Source of the DNA: Campylobacter jejuni
GTDB taxonomy: Bacteria > Campylobacterota > Campylobacteria > Campylobacterales > Campylobacteraceae
DNA length: 64,000 bases
Assembly (NCBI RefSeq): GCF_002179635.1
Contig: NZ_NFOE01000036.1
Location: 62,001-126,000 of the forward strand
Direction of reading: 5' to 3'
A program made the translations under genes and the position numbers. Every line of letters starts with the position of its first letter. Position 1 is the first letter of the stretch. The notes under the pieces are model-generated. The model saw only the letters and a program-made list of their open reading frames with translations. It made no database searches and was not told the DNA's origin. This document shows positions 1 through 10,724 of this stretch, in pieces.

Positions 1-1664
1 AAAGCTAGCAAATTAGTTTGATCTGCTATATCTTTAATCACATTCACAATTTCTTTGATATTATCAGCTTGTGTTACTACTTCTTTTGTTTTATCCCCCA
101 CATTTTGCATGGAAATATTGATCTGATCTACTGCATGTATTGATTTTTCAAGCGATTGAGATTGAGAATGTGTCCCATCTACTAATTTTTGCATAGATTC
201 TTCTAGTTTTACACTTTGCAAAGTTAATTCTTTTGCAAAAGAAGAAGATGAAATAAGCATTTTTTTAATCTCATCGCCCAAAACATTTGTTGTAATTTCT
301 ACATTACCTTTTGCATTCTGAACCTGTGTTGAAAAGTCTAATGCCTTATAACTTTCAAGCACTCTATCAAGCTCATTGATGTTAGATCCTACTTTTTCTT
401 CTAAAACTTTTAGCATTTCATTTAGAATATTTTTCAATTCAATAAGTTGTGGATTTACTGGGTTTTTTTCAATTCTAACAGATAAATCTCCTAATTCTAT
501 TTTCTTAACTTTTTGCACACTTTCCATCACCGCTTCTTGATCTTTGTGTAAATTACTTTGAGTATTTGCAATACTTTCGCTAATTTCACGTGCTATAATT
601 GAAAATTCATCATTTCCTTTAAGATTAATCTTTATAGAATCCATTTGTTTTTTATAATTTAAACTATCAAAAAAACTCTCTAATGTATTTTTAATAATAA
701 TAATCTTTTTAAGAAAATAATCTATCATTCCTCCTAAAATAGCAATAATAATCAACACAAACATTATTCCAAAAACAATTTGTGTTATCAAAAGCTTATT
801 GAAAATATTGTCATAGTCTTTCAATGAATTTGCAGAACACAACATCATTCCATTTGTAGTGTTTAAACATACAGCTACACGTTTATCATTTTTCAATGTA
901 TATTCAATCAAATTTGTTGGTTCATTAGGTGTTAGTCTTGCTACTTCTATAAACATTTTAATAGCATTTGCTATTTCGGTTTCTTTGTTAATATCAATAT
1001 ATCCTGAAGAATGTGCTATTAAATTTCCTTTATCATTTATTAAAAATACACTATTACTTGGTGTTATTTTTAACCCCTCAAAAGCCTTTCGCATATCATC
1101 AAGAAAAATTTCACCTGCCAATACCCCTAAGAATTTTCCATCTATTTCTATGGGAGCTGTTATGGATACAACCATTTTTTTAGTCACAACATCCACAAAT
1201 GGATCTGAAATATTAATTTTTTTAGTATCTTTTGTAAGTTTATACCACTCCCTTGTTCTAGCATCAAATCCATCTTTTTCTTGATTTAAAAAGAAATGCT
1301 TTCCTTTAGAATTAATATCCACATCAATTAAACTTCCATCCTTTTCATACCCAACATAAATAGCCGTAAAAGAGTATAAAGTAAAAACATGCTCTAAAAA
1401 ACCAGCGATATAATCTTCACTCAAATCTTTATTAGAAGTAATACTTTGAGTTATTTTTTCTATATCTTCTTTCTTAGAATTAAAATAAAGCTCGGTAAAA
1501 CTTCTACCATTTTTGACACTTTCTTGTTTTCCATGTGTAATACTTTGTAAAATATCTCTTTTAGAAGAATAATAATTTAACCCCACAAAAACCCCAAAAC
1601 CTATACACAAAATCAAAGCAGTATATATAGAAATTCTTCTTGCAATAATTGTTTTAAATATCAT
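1..1664 (-). CDS. Methyl-accepting chemotaxis protein, 3' end beyond window
   Basis: Membrane chemoreceptor feeding the CheA/CheW pathway. The frame is open from the ATG at 1664, which follows GGAGGTAAA, to the window edge, giving 554 visible codons. An N-terminal membrane helix at about residues 9-28 is followed by a periplasmic region of about 250 residues with a dCache-like pattern (FLEHVFTLYSFTAIYVGYE, REWYKLTK, VSITAPIEIDGKFLGVLAGE). A second helix lies at about 285-310, then a HAMP-like and coiled-coil region. The last visible residues, KDIADQTNLLA, belong to the conserved MCP signalling tip. Roughly 100 C-terminal residues are missing. The ligand cannot be told from sequence. It is divergent from the asparaginase gene. 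Confidence 0.93.
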   Translation of the reverse strand, partial: MIFKTIIARRISIYTALILCIGFGVFVGLNYYSSKRDILQSITHGKQESVKNGRSFTELYFNSKKEDIEKITQSITSNKDLSEDYIAGFLEHVFTLYSFTAIYVGYEKDGSLIDVDINSKGKHFFLNQEKDGFDARTREWYKLTKDTKKINISDPFVDVVTKKMVVSITAPIEIDGKFLGVLAGEIFLDDMRKAFEGLKITPSNSVFLINDKGNLIAHSSGYIDINKETEIANAIKMFIEVARLTPNEPTNLIEYTLKNDKRVAVCLNTTNGMMLCSANSLKDYDNIFNKLLITQIVFGIMFVLIIIAILGGMIDYFLKKIIIIKNTLESFFDSLNYKKQMDSIKINLKGNDEFSIIAREISESIANTQSNLHKDQEAVMESVQKVKKIELGDLSVRIEKNPVNPQLIELKNILNEMLKVLEEKVGSNINELDRVLESYKALDFSTQVQNAKGNVEITTNVLGDEIKKMLISSSSFAKELTLQSVKLEESMQKLVDGTHSQSQSLEKSIHAVDQINISMQNVGDKTKEVVTQADNIKEIVNVIKDIADQTNLLA

Positions 1665-1789
1665 TTTACCTCCAATTTAACATAGTTATGTCTATTGTAA
1701 TATAACTATATAAAATATTATCTTTATATTAAATATTTTACATAAAATATAAATTATTTGTTTTGTTTTTTCACATTTATTATTTTAAA

Positions 1790-1849
1790 TTAATTTTTAT
1801 TTAATATATATTTAATATAATACATAGCTTACAAAAAAAGGAGATAAAT
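1790..1849 (+). promoter_or_regulatory. Promoter and ribosome binding site of the asparaginase gene
   Basis: A perfect TATAAT -10 element lies at 1816-1821 in AT-rich DNA with T-runs upstream, as usual for Campylobacter sigma-70 promoters without a clear -35. The ribosome binding site AAGGAG at 1838-1843 sits 6 bases before the ATG at 1850. The whole 1665-1849 gap is the shared control region of this gene and the divergent chemoreceptor. Confidence 0.6.
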
Positions 1850-2884
1850 ATGAAATTTTTAGCAGGTAGCAAAAAAGCTTTATTAGTATTAGCTAGTTTA
1901 GCATTTTTAACAAGCAATAATACTTTTGCAAAAGATTTTGAGCCTATTATCGTTATACACGGTGGGACAAGTGGCTTAGGACTTACTAAAGAAGAATTTA
2001 CCAAAAGAGAAAAGGTAATGAAAGAATCTTTAAAAGCGGGTCAAAGCATACTTGAAAAAGGAGGAAGCTCGGTTGATGCAGTTATAGCTGCCATTAAAGT
2101 AATGGAAGATAGTCCTGAATTTAATGCTGGAAAAGGCGCTGTTTTTACTTCTGATGGATTTAATGAACTTGATGCATCTTTAATGGATGGAAAAAATTTA
2201 AAAGCAGGCGCAGTTGCTATGGCTAGGACGATTAAAAATCCTATAGAAGCAGCAAGACTTGTTATGGAAAAAACACCTCATACTTTAATAGCGGGAGAGG
2301 GTGCGGATAAATTAGCCAAAAAACATGGTTTAGAAATAGTAGGACAAAAATACTTCTTTACAGAACACAGATACAAACAACTTCAAGAAGCTAAAAAAAG
2401 CAAGGAAGTTTTATTAGATAGTGACAAAGCCAAAGCTCATCTTGGTGTAAGCACTGAGCCATATTTAGGCACAGTAGGTGCAATAGCTTTAGACAAAAAT
2501 GGCAACCTAGCAGCAGGTACAAGCACAGGTGGCACTACAAATAAAATGACAGGACGCATTGGGGATTCTCCTATCATAGGAGCAGGAAACTATGCAAATA
2601 ATGACTCAGTAGCAATTTCTTGCACAGGAACAGGTGATATTTACATAAGAGTAGCTGCAGCTCATGAAGTTGCATCTTTGTATAAATACAAAAAACTTTC
2701 AGTGCAAAAAGCAGCTGAAGAAACTATCAAACAAGTTGCAAAACTTGGTGGCACAGGTGGAATCATCTCTATAGACAAAAATGGAAAAGTTGGTTATGCT
2801 TGGACTAAAGATAAACTTGGAATGTATCATGGACAAGCAAAAATCGGCGAAGAACCAAAAGTATTTTGGCCGCTTGGAAATTAA
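1850..2884 (+). CDS. Secreted Ntn-hydrolase asparaginase / isoaspartyl peptidase
   Basis: Hydrolyses asparagine and/or isoaspartyl dipeptides. It belongs to the plant-type (EcAIII/IaaA) N-terminal nucleophile family, a different fold from the usual bacterial AnsA/AnsB. The family signature is clear: IHGG at 36-39, FNAGKGAVF at 91-99, then GTVGAIALD with the presumed autocleavage nucleophile Thr208, and GTSTGGTTNKMTGRIGDSP from 223. The 344-residue length is normal for the precursor. Residues 1-27 form a signal peptide (LLVLASLAFL, cleavage after TFA), so it should act in the periplasm and supply aspartate and ammonia. Substrate preference is not visible. It ends convergently on the YrdC-like gene, sharing 4 bases. 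Confidence 0.9.
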   Translation: MKFLAGSKKALLVLASLAFLTSNNTFAKDFEPIIVIHGGTSGLGLTKEEFTKREKVMKESLKAGQSILEKGGSSVDAVIAAIKVMEDSPEFNAGKGAVFTSDGFNELDASLMDGKNLKAGAVAMARTIKNPIEAARLVMEKTPHTLIAGEGADKLAKKHGLEIVGQKYFFTEHRYKQLQEAKKSKEVLLDSDKAKAHLGVSTEPYLGTVGAIALDKNGNLAAGTSTGGTTNKMTGRIGDSPIIGAGNYANNDSVAISCTGTGDIYIRVAAAHEVASLYKYKKLSVQKAAEETIKQVAKLGGTGGIISIDKNGKVGYAWTKDKLGMYHGQAKIGEEPKVFWPLGN

Positions 2885-3303
2885 CGCAGTTTAACTTTTT
2901 TAACGCCTCGAAGTTTAAAAATCTTTGAGGCTCCACTTTCAAAAAACTTTTCATCTACTATTTTATCTGCATTTTGCATAGCCCAATTTAGATCAAATTT
3001 TTTTCCATGAAGATTTGCAGAAGTAGAATAAAGCCAATCAAACTCTTTTAAAAATTCCTCATGAGCACAATCTTTTACAACGCGTATTGCTTTAGAATTA
3101 GGATATAAAAAAGTAGTTTTTTTGGATTTTCTAATAGTATTTTTAAAATGATTTGGTACTCTTGTAAGTTTTTTAAGCTCACCAAATTTAGCTGTGGTAA
3201 TCAAACAATCTTGGCTTAAAGGCCTTTTTTTTAAAGTATTAAGGGCTTTTAAGTCCTTGCTTAAAAACCCTGCTGTTGTATCAGTTTGAGCAAGATAAAT
3301 CAT
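2881..3303 (-). CDS. Short Sua5/YciO/YrdC (TsaC-like) domain protein
   Basis: Candidate threonylcarbamoyl-AMP synthase for the t6A modification of tRNA. Family features seen are an N-terminal [11 protein letters not shown] strand-turn, a basic LKKRPLSQ loop resembling the substrate-binding KxRP region, and STSANLHG matching the conserved STSAN motif. At 140 residues it is clearly shorter than typical TsaC (about 190) and Sua5 (about 340), so parts of the fold are missing or very divergent. Its ATG overlaps the carB stop (ATGA), implying coupled translation. The same pair is found in C. jejuni (Cj0280 by memory). Family assignment is good; enzymatic activity is inferred. Confidence 0.75.
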   Translation of the reverse strand: MIYLAQTDTTAGFLSKDLKALNTLKKRPLSQDCLITTAKFGELKKLTRVPNHFKNTIRKSKKTTFLYPNSKAIRVVKDCAHEEFLKEFDWLYSTSANLHGKKFDLNWAMQNADKIVDEKFFESGASKIFKLRGVKKVKLR

Positions 3304-6300
3304 GCTTTTAAGTATTCTTGTAAACTCTTTACTTCAAGACACGATTTATTTTGTATAGCTTTAATCGCTTTAGCACCTGCATACGCTGCTCTTAGGTTTG
3401 TAAAATACGGAGTTTTAAAGCGTAAAATATTTGCTCTAATTTTTTTAGTATCACCTCTAAAACTATGCTCATCGCTAGTATTAATAGCAAGTTGAATTTG
3501 AGAATTTTTTAACTTATCCTCTACATTTGGACGTCCTTCAGAAATTTTATGCACAAACTCACACTCCAAACCTGCTTCTTGTAAAATTTTATAAGTTCCA
3601 CTTGTAGCAACGATTTTAAAACCTAGCTTAATGTATTCATTAGCTAAATCTACTGCATATTTTTTATCTTGCTCTCTTAATGATAAAAACACATTACCAC
3701 TTTCTGGTAAGAAATTTGAAGAAGCAAGTTGGCTTTTTGCATAAGAGTTTTCAAAGTCTTTACTTACCCCCATAACCTCACCGGTTGAGCGCATTTCAGG
3801 CCCAAGCTCAAGGTCACTTCCACTAAGCTTGGCAAAAGGAAATACCACTGATTTTACGCTAATGTGTTTTGGTTTTTTAGCTCTTAAAATTCCATTTTTT
3901 TCCTCTACCACTTTAAAGGTATCATAAAATTTCAAACTTTCTCTTAAATTTCCTTGCCACATCACGCGCGTTGCAACCTTAGCTAAAGGAATTCCTGTAG
4001 CTTTACTCACAAAAGGCACGGTTCTACTAGCTCTTGGGTTTACTTCTATCATATAAAGTTTATTATCATGAATGGCAAATTGTATATTTAAAAGCCCTAC
4101 TACACCTAAATTTAAAGCAATATCTTTTGTTTTTTGCTCAATCATTTCAAGCATAGCTTCATCAATATTTACAGCAGGCAAAGAGCAAGCACTATCGCCT
4201 GAGTGAATTCCTGCTTCTTCAATATGCTCCATAATGCCTGCTACATAAACTTCTTTTCCATCACTTATCGCATCTACATCAAGCTCAGTTGCATTGTCTA
4301 AGAATTGATCAATTAATACCGGAGATTTATCACTCACATCTACTGCTTCTTGCATATAAAGTCTAAGCTCGCTCTCATCATGCACCACACGCATTGCACG
4401 ACCACCCAAAACATAGCTTGGTCTAACAAGCACAGGATAACCTATCTCATTTGCTTTTATAATCGCTTCTTCTACACTTATAGCTGTGCCATTTTTAGGT
4501 TGATTTATGCCTAAATCTTCGATAAATTTAGCAAATTTCTTTCTATCTTCAGCTAAATCTATCACCCTTGCACTTGTTCCTATGATCTTTGCTCCAAAAG
4601 CACTAAGGCGTTTTGCAAATTTAAGCGGAGTTTGACCACCAAAATGCACTATCACTCCATCTGGTCTTTCTCTATCAATAACCGCTCTTAAATGCTCAAA
4701 ATCAATCGGCTCAAAGTATAAAATATCACTTGTATCATAATCTGTCGAAACCGTTTCTGGATTACAATTATACATTATAGTTTTTACGCCCATATCTTTT
4801 AGAGCAAAAGAAGCATGCACACAAGCATAATCAAACTCAATGCCTTGTCCTATGCGGTTTGGCCCACCACCTATAATCATTACTTTTTTATCTTTTTTAT
4901 CTTTACTTTCTTTTACTTGTGTAGCTTCATTTGCATTGATACTTGAGTATAAATACGGAGTCAATGCTTCAAATTCGCCTGCGCAAGTATCTACTTCGCT
5001 ATATTGAGCGATGATTTTATGTTTAATTCTTGCATAATAAATATCATTTTGGCTTAGCTCAAGATTATCTTTTTGATTAATTAAGCTAGCGATTTTTTTA
5101 TCTGAAAAACCTAAGGTTTTGGCTTTTCTTAATAGTTGTTTATTGCTTAAAATATCCATATCTATTTGATTTTCAAATTCCACTATTTCTTTGATTTGAT
5201 TTAAAAACCAAGGATCTATTTTGCAAAGCTCAAAAAGCTCTTGTGTGCTAAAACCTTCTCTAAAAGCTTGTGCTATATAAAGCAAGCGTTTTTCATTAGC
5301 TTGGCGAATTTTTGCCAAAAGCTCATTTTTATCACATTCTATAGTATCAAACCCGCTTAAATTTCTCTCAAGTGAGCAAAGTGCTTTTTGAATGCTTTCT
5401 TTAAAAGTTCTTCCTATAGCCATAACCTCACCCACGCTTTTCATAGCAGTGCCAAGCTCTGTGTTTGCATTTGGGAATTTTTCAAAAGTAAAACGAGGAA
5501 TTTTGGTTACGATATAATCAATTACCGGTTCAAATGAAGCAGGAGTGCCTGTGATGTCGTTTTTAATCTCATCTAAACTAAATCCAACCGCTAAAAGCGT
5601 AGCTACCTTAGCTATAGGATAGCCCGTAGCTTTACTAGCTAAGGCTGAAGATCTTGAAACCCTAGGATTCATTTCAATGACTATCATTCTACCATTAGTT
5701 GGATTGATAGCAAATTGCACATTTGATCCACCTGTATCTACTCCGATTTCTCTTAAAATAGCAAAAGAGGCATTACGCATTGCTTGATATTCTTTATCAG
5801 TCAAAGTTAAAGCAGGAGCTATAGTGATAGAATCGCCCGTATGAACCCCCATAGGATCAACATTTTCAATAGAGCAAACGATAATACAATTATCATTTTT
5901 ATCTCTAATGACTTCCATTTCGTATTCTTTCCAACCAAGCAAGCTTTCTTCAATTAAAATTTCATGGATAGGACTGAGTGCTAAAGCAGTATTTGCAAGC
6001 TCTGCAAACTCATCCATATTATACACCACGCCACTTCCTGCGCCACCTAAGGTAAAAGAAGCTCTAATCATCAAAGGAAAACCAATCTCATCAACAGCTT
6101 TTAAAGCCTCTTCATAATTATACGCATACATAGATTTTGGCAAATCCATGCCAATTTTTTTCATACATTCTTTAAAAACTTGTCTATCTTCGCCTTTTTT
6201 AATCGCCTCAGGATTTGCACCTAAAAACTTGACATCTGCAAGCTCACCACTTTCATAAACTTCCATAGCAACATTCAAAGCAACTTGGCCACCCATAGTA

Positions 6301-6563
6301 GGTAAAATCGCATCGATTTTTTCTTTTTTGATAATACTTAGAATACTTTCTTTGGTAATTGGTTCTATATAAGTTGCATCAGCAAATTCAGGATCTGTCA
6401 TGATCGTAGCTGGATTAGAATTGATCAAAACTACTCTATAACCTAGCTCTTTTAAGGTTTTTGCCGCTTGAGTCCCTGAGTAATCAAACTCACAAGCTTG
6501 ACCTATAACGATAGGCCCACTGCCTATTAATAATATATTTTTGATATCTGTTCTTTTTGGCAT
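3300..6563 (-). CDS. carB: Carbamoyl-phosphate synthase large subunit
   Basis: Makes carbamoyl phosphate from bicarbonate, ATP and glutamine-derived ammonia for pyrimidine and arginine synthesis. The 1087-residue length matches the family. It has two homologous ATP-grasp halves, each opening with an xxLIIGSGPxxIGQ-type motif ([18 protein letters not shown] near residue 12, [18 protein letters not shown] near 570), with the matching EMNPR and EVNPR metal-site motifs. The end is an MGS-like allosteric domain from about residue 935 ([19 protein letters not shown]). The start is backed by AGGAAA upstream. No carA lies in the window. Confidence 0.98.
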   Translation of the reverse strand: MPKRTDIKNILLIGSGPIVIGQACEFDYSGTQAAKTLKELGYRVVLINSNPATIMTDPEFADATYIEPITKESILSIIKKEKIDAILPTMGGQVALNVAMEVYESGELADVKFLGANPEAIKKGEDRQVFKECMKKIGMDLPKSMYAYNYEEALKAVDEIGFPLMIRASFTLGGAGSGVVYNMDEFAELANTALALSPIHEILIEESLLGWKEYEMEVIRDKNDNCIIVCSIENVDPMGVHTGDSITIAPALTLTDKEYQAMRNASFAILREIGVDTGGSNVQFAINPTNGRMIVIEMNPRVSRSSALASKATGYPIAKVATLLAVGFSLDEIKNDITGTPASFEPVIDYIVTKIPRFTFEKFPNANTELGTAMKSVGEVMAIGRTFKESIQKALCSLERNLSGFDTIECDKNELLAKIRQANEKRLLYIAQAFREGFSTQELFELCKIDPWFLNQIKEIVEFENQIDMDILSNKQLLRKAKTLGFSDKKIASLINQKDNLELSQNDIYYARIKHKIIAQYSEVDTCAGEFEALTPYLYSSINANEATQVKESKDKKDKKVMIIGGGPNRIGQGIEFDYACVHASFALKDMGVKTIMYNCNPETVSTDYDTSDILYFEPIDFEHLRAVIDRERPDGVIVHFGGQTPLKFAKRLSAFGAKIIGTSARVIDLAEDRKKFAKFIEDLGINQPKNGTAISVEEAIIKANEIGYPVLVRPSYVLGGRAMRVVHDESELRLYMQEAVDVSDKSPVLIDQFLDNATELDVDAISDGKEVYVAGIMEHIEEAGIHSGDSACSLPAVNIDEAMLEMIEQKTKDIALNLGVVGLLNIQFAIHDNKLYMIEVNPRASRTVPFVSKATGIPLAKVATRVMWQGNLRESLKFYDTFKVVEEKNGILRAKKPKHISVKSVVFPFAKLSGSDLELGPEMRSTGEVMGVSKDFENSYAKSQLASSNFLPESGNVFLSLREQDKKYAVDLANEYIKLGFKIVATSGTYKILQEAGLECEFVHKISEGRPNVEDKLKNSQIQLAINTSDEHSFRGDTKKIRANILRFKTPYFTNLRAAYAGAKAIKAIQNKSCLEVKSLQEYLKA

Positions 6564-6589
6564 GTATTTTCCTAAGCTGAATTTTTAGC

Positions 6590-6602
6590 CAAATTATAAC
6601 AA
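6590..6602 (-). promoter_or_regulatory. Candidate carB promoter -10
   Basis: On the minus strand TTTGT precedes a perfect TATAAT (6598-6593), 30 bases before the carB ATG. This is a usual Campylobacter sigma-70 spacing and context. Confidence 0.5.
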
Positions 6603-6635
6603 ATATAAGTTTTTTAGAAGTTGAATTTAACAAAG

Positions 6636-6660
6636 AATTTAGCTCTTAAAGAGCTAAAAA
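6636..6660 (-). terminator. Possible terminator after the catalase-like gene
   Basis: TTTAGCTCTT at 6638-6647 pairs with AAGAGCTAAA at 6649-6658, a strong stem just past the stop of the catalase-like gene and upstream of carB. The U-tract on the minus strand is weak (TTCTTTG), so termination is likely but not certain. Confidence 0.4.
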
Positions 6661-6663
6661 AAT

Positions 6664-7635
6664 TTATTGACGCTTACCAAAAGTTATAGCATAAGCTTCA
6701 TTTCTTATATCAAATAAAGGATCTTGTGGTGGATTAACTCCTTGAGGTACATCCGAAGGAAAATATACATCAAAATTACAATCTTCATCGCTCAAGGCAT
6801 TAACCTTAAAAGTCCCAACTAGACTTTCTTTGTGCTTACCACTCCATAAAGCCGTTGTTTCATTGGTAATATCATTTTTATTTGCATATACTAAATACAT
6901 TTTATATTCCACCGGTTTATTAGCCTTTATGCGATTTTGAAAATCTTCTTTTAAAAAATCACTACTTGCACTTTTCATTTGTGCTTCATTTAAATATGCC
7001 ACACCTTCACTTGGAACTAATTTCCATCTTGCTGGTAAATAGTTTTCTCTATCTGCTTGTTTAAAATAAAAAGTATGAATACTAAAAAATGGAGTATTTG
7101 CTACACTTTTACTAATACCAATTTTATCAGTATATGCAGCAAAATTTCTATAAGAATCAACTTCTTGTATCATTTTGCTTATTTTTTCTTGATCGACTTT
7201 ACCATTTACAGGAAGTCTCATTTCAAAAAACTGACCGAATTCTTTAGGATTTTTTGCGAAATTTATTTCTGTATTTAGCATAACCATAGTCCAAGAAGCA
7301 GAATCTTTAGGATCAGTAATTCTAATAGCCATGCCTCTTGTTTTGCTTTTATCATCTTTAAAAGCCCCGCCTAAAGAATATCTTACTTGGATTGGTAAGC
7401 TTTTGTGTGTTAATAAAGGTACATCAACTTCTTTATTGATAGACAAATCTGGCTCAAAAGTTCCCATAGCACAAAAGCCCTTTGCATGATTAACTTTTGA
7501 TTTTGGATTTTTAGGATCTGCATTAAGTTGATAAAAAATATCTGCTATTTTTTGTGCATCATATTCTACTTCATTTGCATAAATAGCACCACTTAAACAG
7601 CAAATAGCCAAACAACTGCTAATATATTTTTTCAT
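6664..7635 (-). CDS. Periplasmic catalase-like haem peroxidase (SrpA type)
   Basis: Small catalase-fold haem protein, probably a peroxide-dependent peroxidase. Motifs follow the catalase core: VNHAKGFCAMGTF with the distal His at about residue 50, RGMAIRITD, the MLNTEINFA stretch, and RNEAYAITF near the end, where Arg311-x3-Tyr315 matches the proximal haem-ligand motif. At 323 residues it is shorter than true catalases (about 480), as in SrpA-like proteins. I chose the ATG at 7635 because AGGAG lies just upstream and MKKYISSCLAICCLSGAIYA is then a clean signal peptide. It lies between the mre cluster and carB, where I do not recall it in C. jejuni. Confidence 0.88.
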   Translation of the reverse strand: MKKYISSCLAICCLSGAIYANEVEYDAQKIADIFYQLNADPKNPKSKVNHAKGFCAMGTFEPDLSINKEVDVPLLTHKSLPIQVRYSLGGAFKDDKSKTRGMAIRITDPKDSASWTMVMLNTEINFAKNPKEFGQFFEMRLPVNGKVDQEKISKMIQEVDSYRNFAAYTDKIGISKSVANTPFFSIHTFYFKQADRENYLPARWKLVPSEGVAYLNEAQMKSASSDFLKEDFQNRIKANKPVEYKMYLVYANKNDITNETTALWSGKHKESLVGTFKVNALSDEDCNFDVYFPSDVPQGVNPPQDPLFDIRNEAYAITFGKRQ

Positions 7636-7676
7636 TAAAGCTCCTAGTTTCAAACTTAGAAGCTATTGTAATATTT

Positions 7677-7693
7677 AATTATAAATAATAATT
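7677..7693 (-). promoter_or_regulatory. Dyad upstream of the catalase-like gene
   Basis: AATTAT and ATAATT form a perfect 6-5-6 inverted repeat about 40 bases upstream of the start codon, in the likely promoter. Its make-up resembles the AT-rich 7-1-7 sites of Fur/PerR regulators but does not match them exactly. The surrounding DNA is so AT-rich that chance is a real alternative. Confidence 0.25.
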
Positions 7694-7724
7694 TATATCA
7701 ATTAAAATAAATAATTTTTTACTA

Positions 7725-8465
7725 TTAATTTTCTACCATATAAAAATAACTTGGTGTTTTCATTTTAACATAAGGTTTAACATAAGCATTTTGATAAGCA
7801 CCCTCTTCTTCTATTTTAAAAATTTCTCCCACTGGAATTCCTGAAAAGAAAATCTCATCTAAGCCACTTGTATAAACCTTATCACCCATTTTAAGCTCAA
7901 GCCATTTAGGGATATATTTAACTAAAACATAATCATTTCTTCCATAAGCTATACCTGGTGCTTGCTCTTTACCTATGTAAACAGAAAAAATACATTCCTC
8001 ATCACCTTGCAAAAGGCCCAAAGCTCTGCCATTTTTTTCTATAACTATACCTGCTGTATAGCCATTATAAATTAAACCTTTGATTTTTCCTTTATAGTCA
8101 ACATCAAGCCAAACCTTATGATAATCACTAATTTGAGCATAAGAAGTTGCCTTAACTATGCTCACACTAGGATAATAAAAACTTGAGTTTTTATCGCTTA
8201 AAATGTTATTTAGCTCATTAGCAAAGTTTTTCATGTAGATATTGTTTTTCTCAAGCTCGGCATTTCTTTCTCTTAAAGTTCTAATTTCTTCAGCTTGATT
8301 AAAATGTTCGTTGAATTTATTTTTTAAAAGATCAATACTTTGAGAAAATTGATTAACAATAGCAATATTTAAATCTAAAACATTTCGTTTTATTACATCT
8401 CCATAATAAAACGAAATAAATACTAAAAAAGATAATATTAAAACGCTAAGAATTTTACTCTTCAT
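7725..8465 (-). CDS. mreC: Rod shape-determining protein MreC
   Basis: Periplasmic scaffold of the elongation machinery that builds the lateral cell wall. It has one N-terminal membrane helix (residues 4-23), a coiled coil at about 50-80 ([18 protein letters not shown]), then the beta-rich MreC domain ([45 protein letters not shown]). The 246-residue length is normal for the group. The start overlaps mreB by 11 bases, so the two are translationally linked. Confidence 0.95.
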   Translation of the reverse strand: MKSKILSVLILSFLVFISFYYGDVIKRNVLDLNIAIVNQFSQSIDLLKNKFNEHFNQAEEIRTLRERNAELEKNNIYMKNFANELNNILSDKNSSFYYPSVSIVKATSYAQISDYHKVWLDVDYKGKIKGLIYNGYTAGIVIEKNGRALGLLQGDEECIFSVYIGKEQAPGIAYGRNDYVLVKYIPKWLELKMGDKVYTSGLDEIFFSGIPVGEIFKIEEEGAYQNAYVKPYVKMKTPSYFYMVEN

Positions 8466-9492
8466 TCGTTAGCTGGTGTAATAATGAAATTTCTTCTAAA
8501 GCTTTACCCGTACCTTTTGCAACTGCTAAAAGTGGCTCATCAGCTACATATACTGGAAGTTTTACAATTTCAGATAAATATTTATCAAGCCCACGTATTA
8601 AAGCTCCACCTCCTGTTAAAACAACACCATTTTCAACAATATCTGCCGCAAGATCAGGTGGCATCATTTCAAGAACGATTTTTAAAGCATCAGCGATTTC
8701 TTTTAAATGCTCACGCATAGCCTCTCTTACATCTTCACTTGTTAGTTCAATTCTATTTAACAATCCTGTTACTTGATCACGCCCTTTAACCACCATAGAA
8801 AGCTCTTTTGGGAGCTGAACTGCTGAGCCTATTGCGATTTTAATCTCCTCGCCCGTTCTTTCACCTATGACAAGGTTGTATTTTTCTTTTACATAATTTA
8901 CTATGCTAGTATCAAGCTTATCGCCAGCTGTGCGAATTGATTTTGATATTACAAGTCCACCTAAAGAAGTAACGCCAATTTCAGTTGTGCCACCGCCAAT
9001 ATCTACCACCAAGCTCCCTTGAGGCTCTCTAATTGGTAAATTTGCACCAATAGCTGCTGCCATAGGTTCTTCTATCAAAAATACTTCTCTAGCACCCGCA
9101 CTCAAAGCACTTTCTCTAACTGCTTTTCTTTCTACTTGGGTTAATCCATAAGGAACTGAAATGATAATTCTAGGTCTTAAAAAAGATTTTCTTCTATGAG
9201 TTTTTTCTATAAAATAACGGATCATTTTTTCAGTCATATCAAAATCAGCAATCACACCATCTTTCATAGGACGGATTGCTTCGATATTACCTGGGGTTTT
9301 TCCTACCATTTCCTTAGCTTCTTTTCCAACAGCTAAAATTTTAACCCTACCATATCTTTCACGCTCTACTGCAACAACTGAAGGTTCATCAATCACTATA
9401 CCTTTATCTTTTACCAAAACTAAAGTATTTGCAGTACCTAAGTCAATCCCCATATCACTTGAAAAAAATCCAATTATTTGATCTAAAATCAT
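8455..9492 (-). CDS. mreB: Actin-like rod shape protein MreB
   Basis: Cytoplasmic actin homologue that polymerises under the inner membrane and guides peptidoglycan synthesis. ATPase signatures are present: phosphate-1 loop DLGTANTLV at 17-25, phosphate-2 [13 protein letters not shown] around 160, and the adenosine motif [13 protein letters not shown] near 290. The length of 345 matches the family. It starts 2 bases after the clpX stop in the fabZ-lpxA-clpX-mreB-mreC cluster. Confidence 0.98.
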   Translation of the reverse strand: MILDQIIGFFSSDMGIDLGTANTLVLVKDKGIVIDEPSVVAVERERYGRVKILAVGKEAKEMVGKTPGNIEAIRPMKDGVIADFDMTEKMIRYFIEKTHRRKSFLRPRIIISVPYGLTQVERKAVRESALSAGAREVFLIEEPMAAAIGANLPIREPQGSLVVDIGGGTTEIGVTSLGGLVISKSIRTAGDKLDTSIVNYVKEKYNLVIGERTGEEIKIAIGSAVQLPKELSMVVKGRDQVTGLLNRIELTSEDVREAMREHLKEIADALKIVLEMMPPDLAADIVENGVVLTGGGALIRGLDKYLSEIVKLPVYVADEPLLAVAKGTGKALEEISLLHQLTNEE

Positions 9493-9494
9493 TC

Positions 9495-10724
9495 TCAGCC
9501 TTTAACTTTTTTATTTTTTATAAATAAAGGTTTTGCACCTTCTTTGATCACTTCTTTAGTAATTACTATGCTATATCCATTATACTCTGGCAAATCAAAC
9601 ATCAAATCTACCATCATCTCTTCAATAATACTTCTTAAACCTCTAGCCCCTGTTTTACGCTCTAATGAAAGCTTAGCAATCTCTCTTAGTGCTTCATCTT
9701 CAAATTTTAATTCCACATTATCAATAGCAAAAAGTTTTTGATATTGTTTAATAATGGCATTTTTTGGCTCTGTCAAAATACGCACCATGCTTTCTTCATC
9801 AAGCTCTTCTAAAGAAGCAAGCACATGTAATCTTCCTATAAGCTCAGGAATAAGCCCAAAATGCACCAAATCATCAGGCTCTAGCCTTTGAAGCAAGGCT
9901 TCTTTTTCATCTTTTTTATCATCAGTAAAAAATCCCATGACATTATCGCCTAGTTTTCTTTTAATAATATCACCAATACCATCAAAAGCCCCACCACACA
10001 CAAATAAAATATTAGTTGTATCTATTTGTATAAAGTCTTGATTTGGATGTTTTCTACCGCCTTTTGGTGGGATATTTACCAAAGATCCTTCAATGATTTT
10101 AAGTAAAGCTTGTTGCACGCCCTCACCACTCACATCTCTTGTAATAGAGCGATTTTCACCCATTCTTGCAATTTTATCTATCTCATCGATAAATATAATC
10201 CCTTTTTGTGCTCTTTGTACATCTCCATCAGCAGCTTGCAAAAGACGAGTAAGAATATTTTCAACATCTTCTCCTACATAACCTGCTTCAGTTAAAGAAG
10301 TCGCATCGCAAATTGCAATAGGCACATCTAAAAATCTAGCTAAAGTTTGCGCCAACAAAGTTTTTCCACTTCCTGTTGGACCTACTAATAAAATATTTGA
10401 TTTTGCTAATTCTGTATCATCATCTTCTAAGTCAGATCTAAAAAGCCTTTTGTAGTGATTATACACCCCTACACTAAAGATTTTTTTAGCTCTATCTTGT
10501 CCGATGACATATTTATCTAAATATGCTTTTAATTCTTTAGGAGTTATGTCTTTAAAATTTTCTTTATCAACTTCTTTATTTTTTAGCTCTTTTTCCTCTC
10601 CAAAGAAAATATTGCAAGCGCTTTCAGCACAATACTCACATATAAAGGCATTATTATAATCATTTACTAAAATTCTTCTTTCACTTGTTTCTATTTCATT
10701 GCAAAAACTACATCTTTTAACCAT
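9495..10724 (-). CDS. clpX: ATP-dependent Clp protease ATP-binding subunit ClpX
   Basis: AAA+ unfoldase that feeds tagged substrates to ClpP. The N-terminal zinc-binding domain has Cys5, Cys8, Cys29 and Cys32. Walker A GPTGSGKT is at 115-122, Walker B IIFIDEID at 176-183, and the sensor-2 [11 protein letters not shown] motif is near 360. The length of 409 is normal. The start overlaps the end of lpxA by 8 bases. Confidence 0.98.
   Translation of the reverse strand: MVKRCSFCNEIETSERRILVNDYNNAFICEYCAESACNIFFGEEKELKNKEVDKENFKDITPKELKAYLDKYVIGQDRAKKIFSVGVYNHYKRLFRSDLEDDDTELAKSNILLVGPTGSGKTLLAQTLARFLDVPIAICDATSLTEAGYVGEDVENILTRLLQAADGDVQRAQKGIIFIDEIDKIARMGENRSITRDVSGEGVQQALLKIIEGSLVNIPPKGGRKHPNQDFIQIDTTNILFVCGGAFDGIGDIIKRKLGDNVMGFFTDDKKDEKEALLQRLEPDDLVHFGLIPELIGRLHVLASLEELDEESMVRILTEPKNAIIKQYQKLFAIDNVELKFEDEALREIAKLSLERKTGARGLRSIIEEMMVDLMFDLPEYNGYSIVITKEVIKEGAKPLFIKNKKVKG

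Noticed and set aside
1-1664. Chemoreceptor as a broken gene because no complete reading frame is bounded in the window
   Set aside because: Translating from the ATG at 1664 gives an open frame to the edge that ends in the conserved signalling tip; it is simply cut by the window.
3300-6563. Split or duplicated carB
   Set aside because: The two similar halves are the normal internal duplication of the large subunit.
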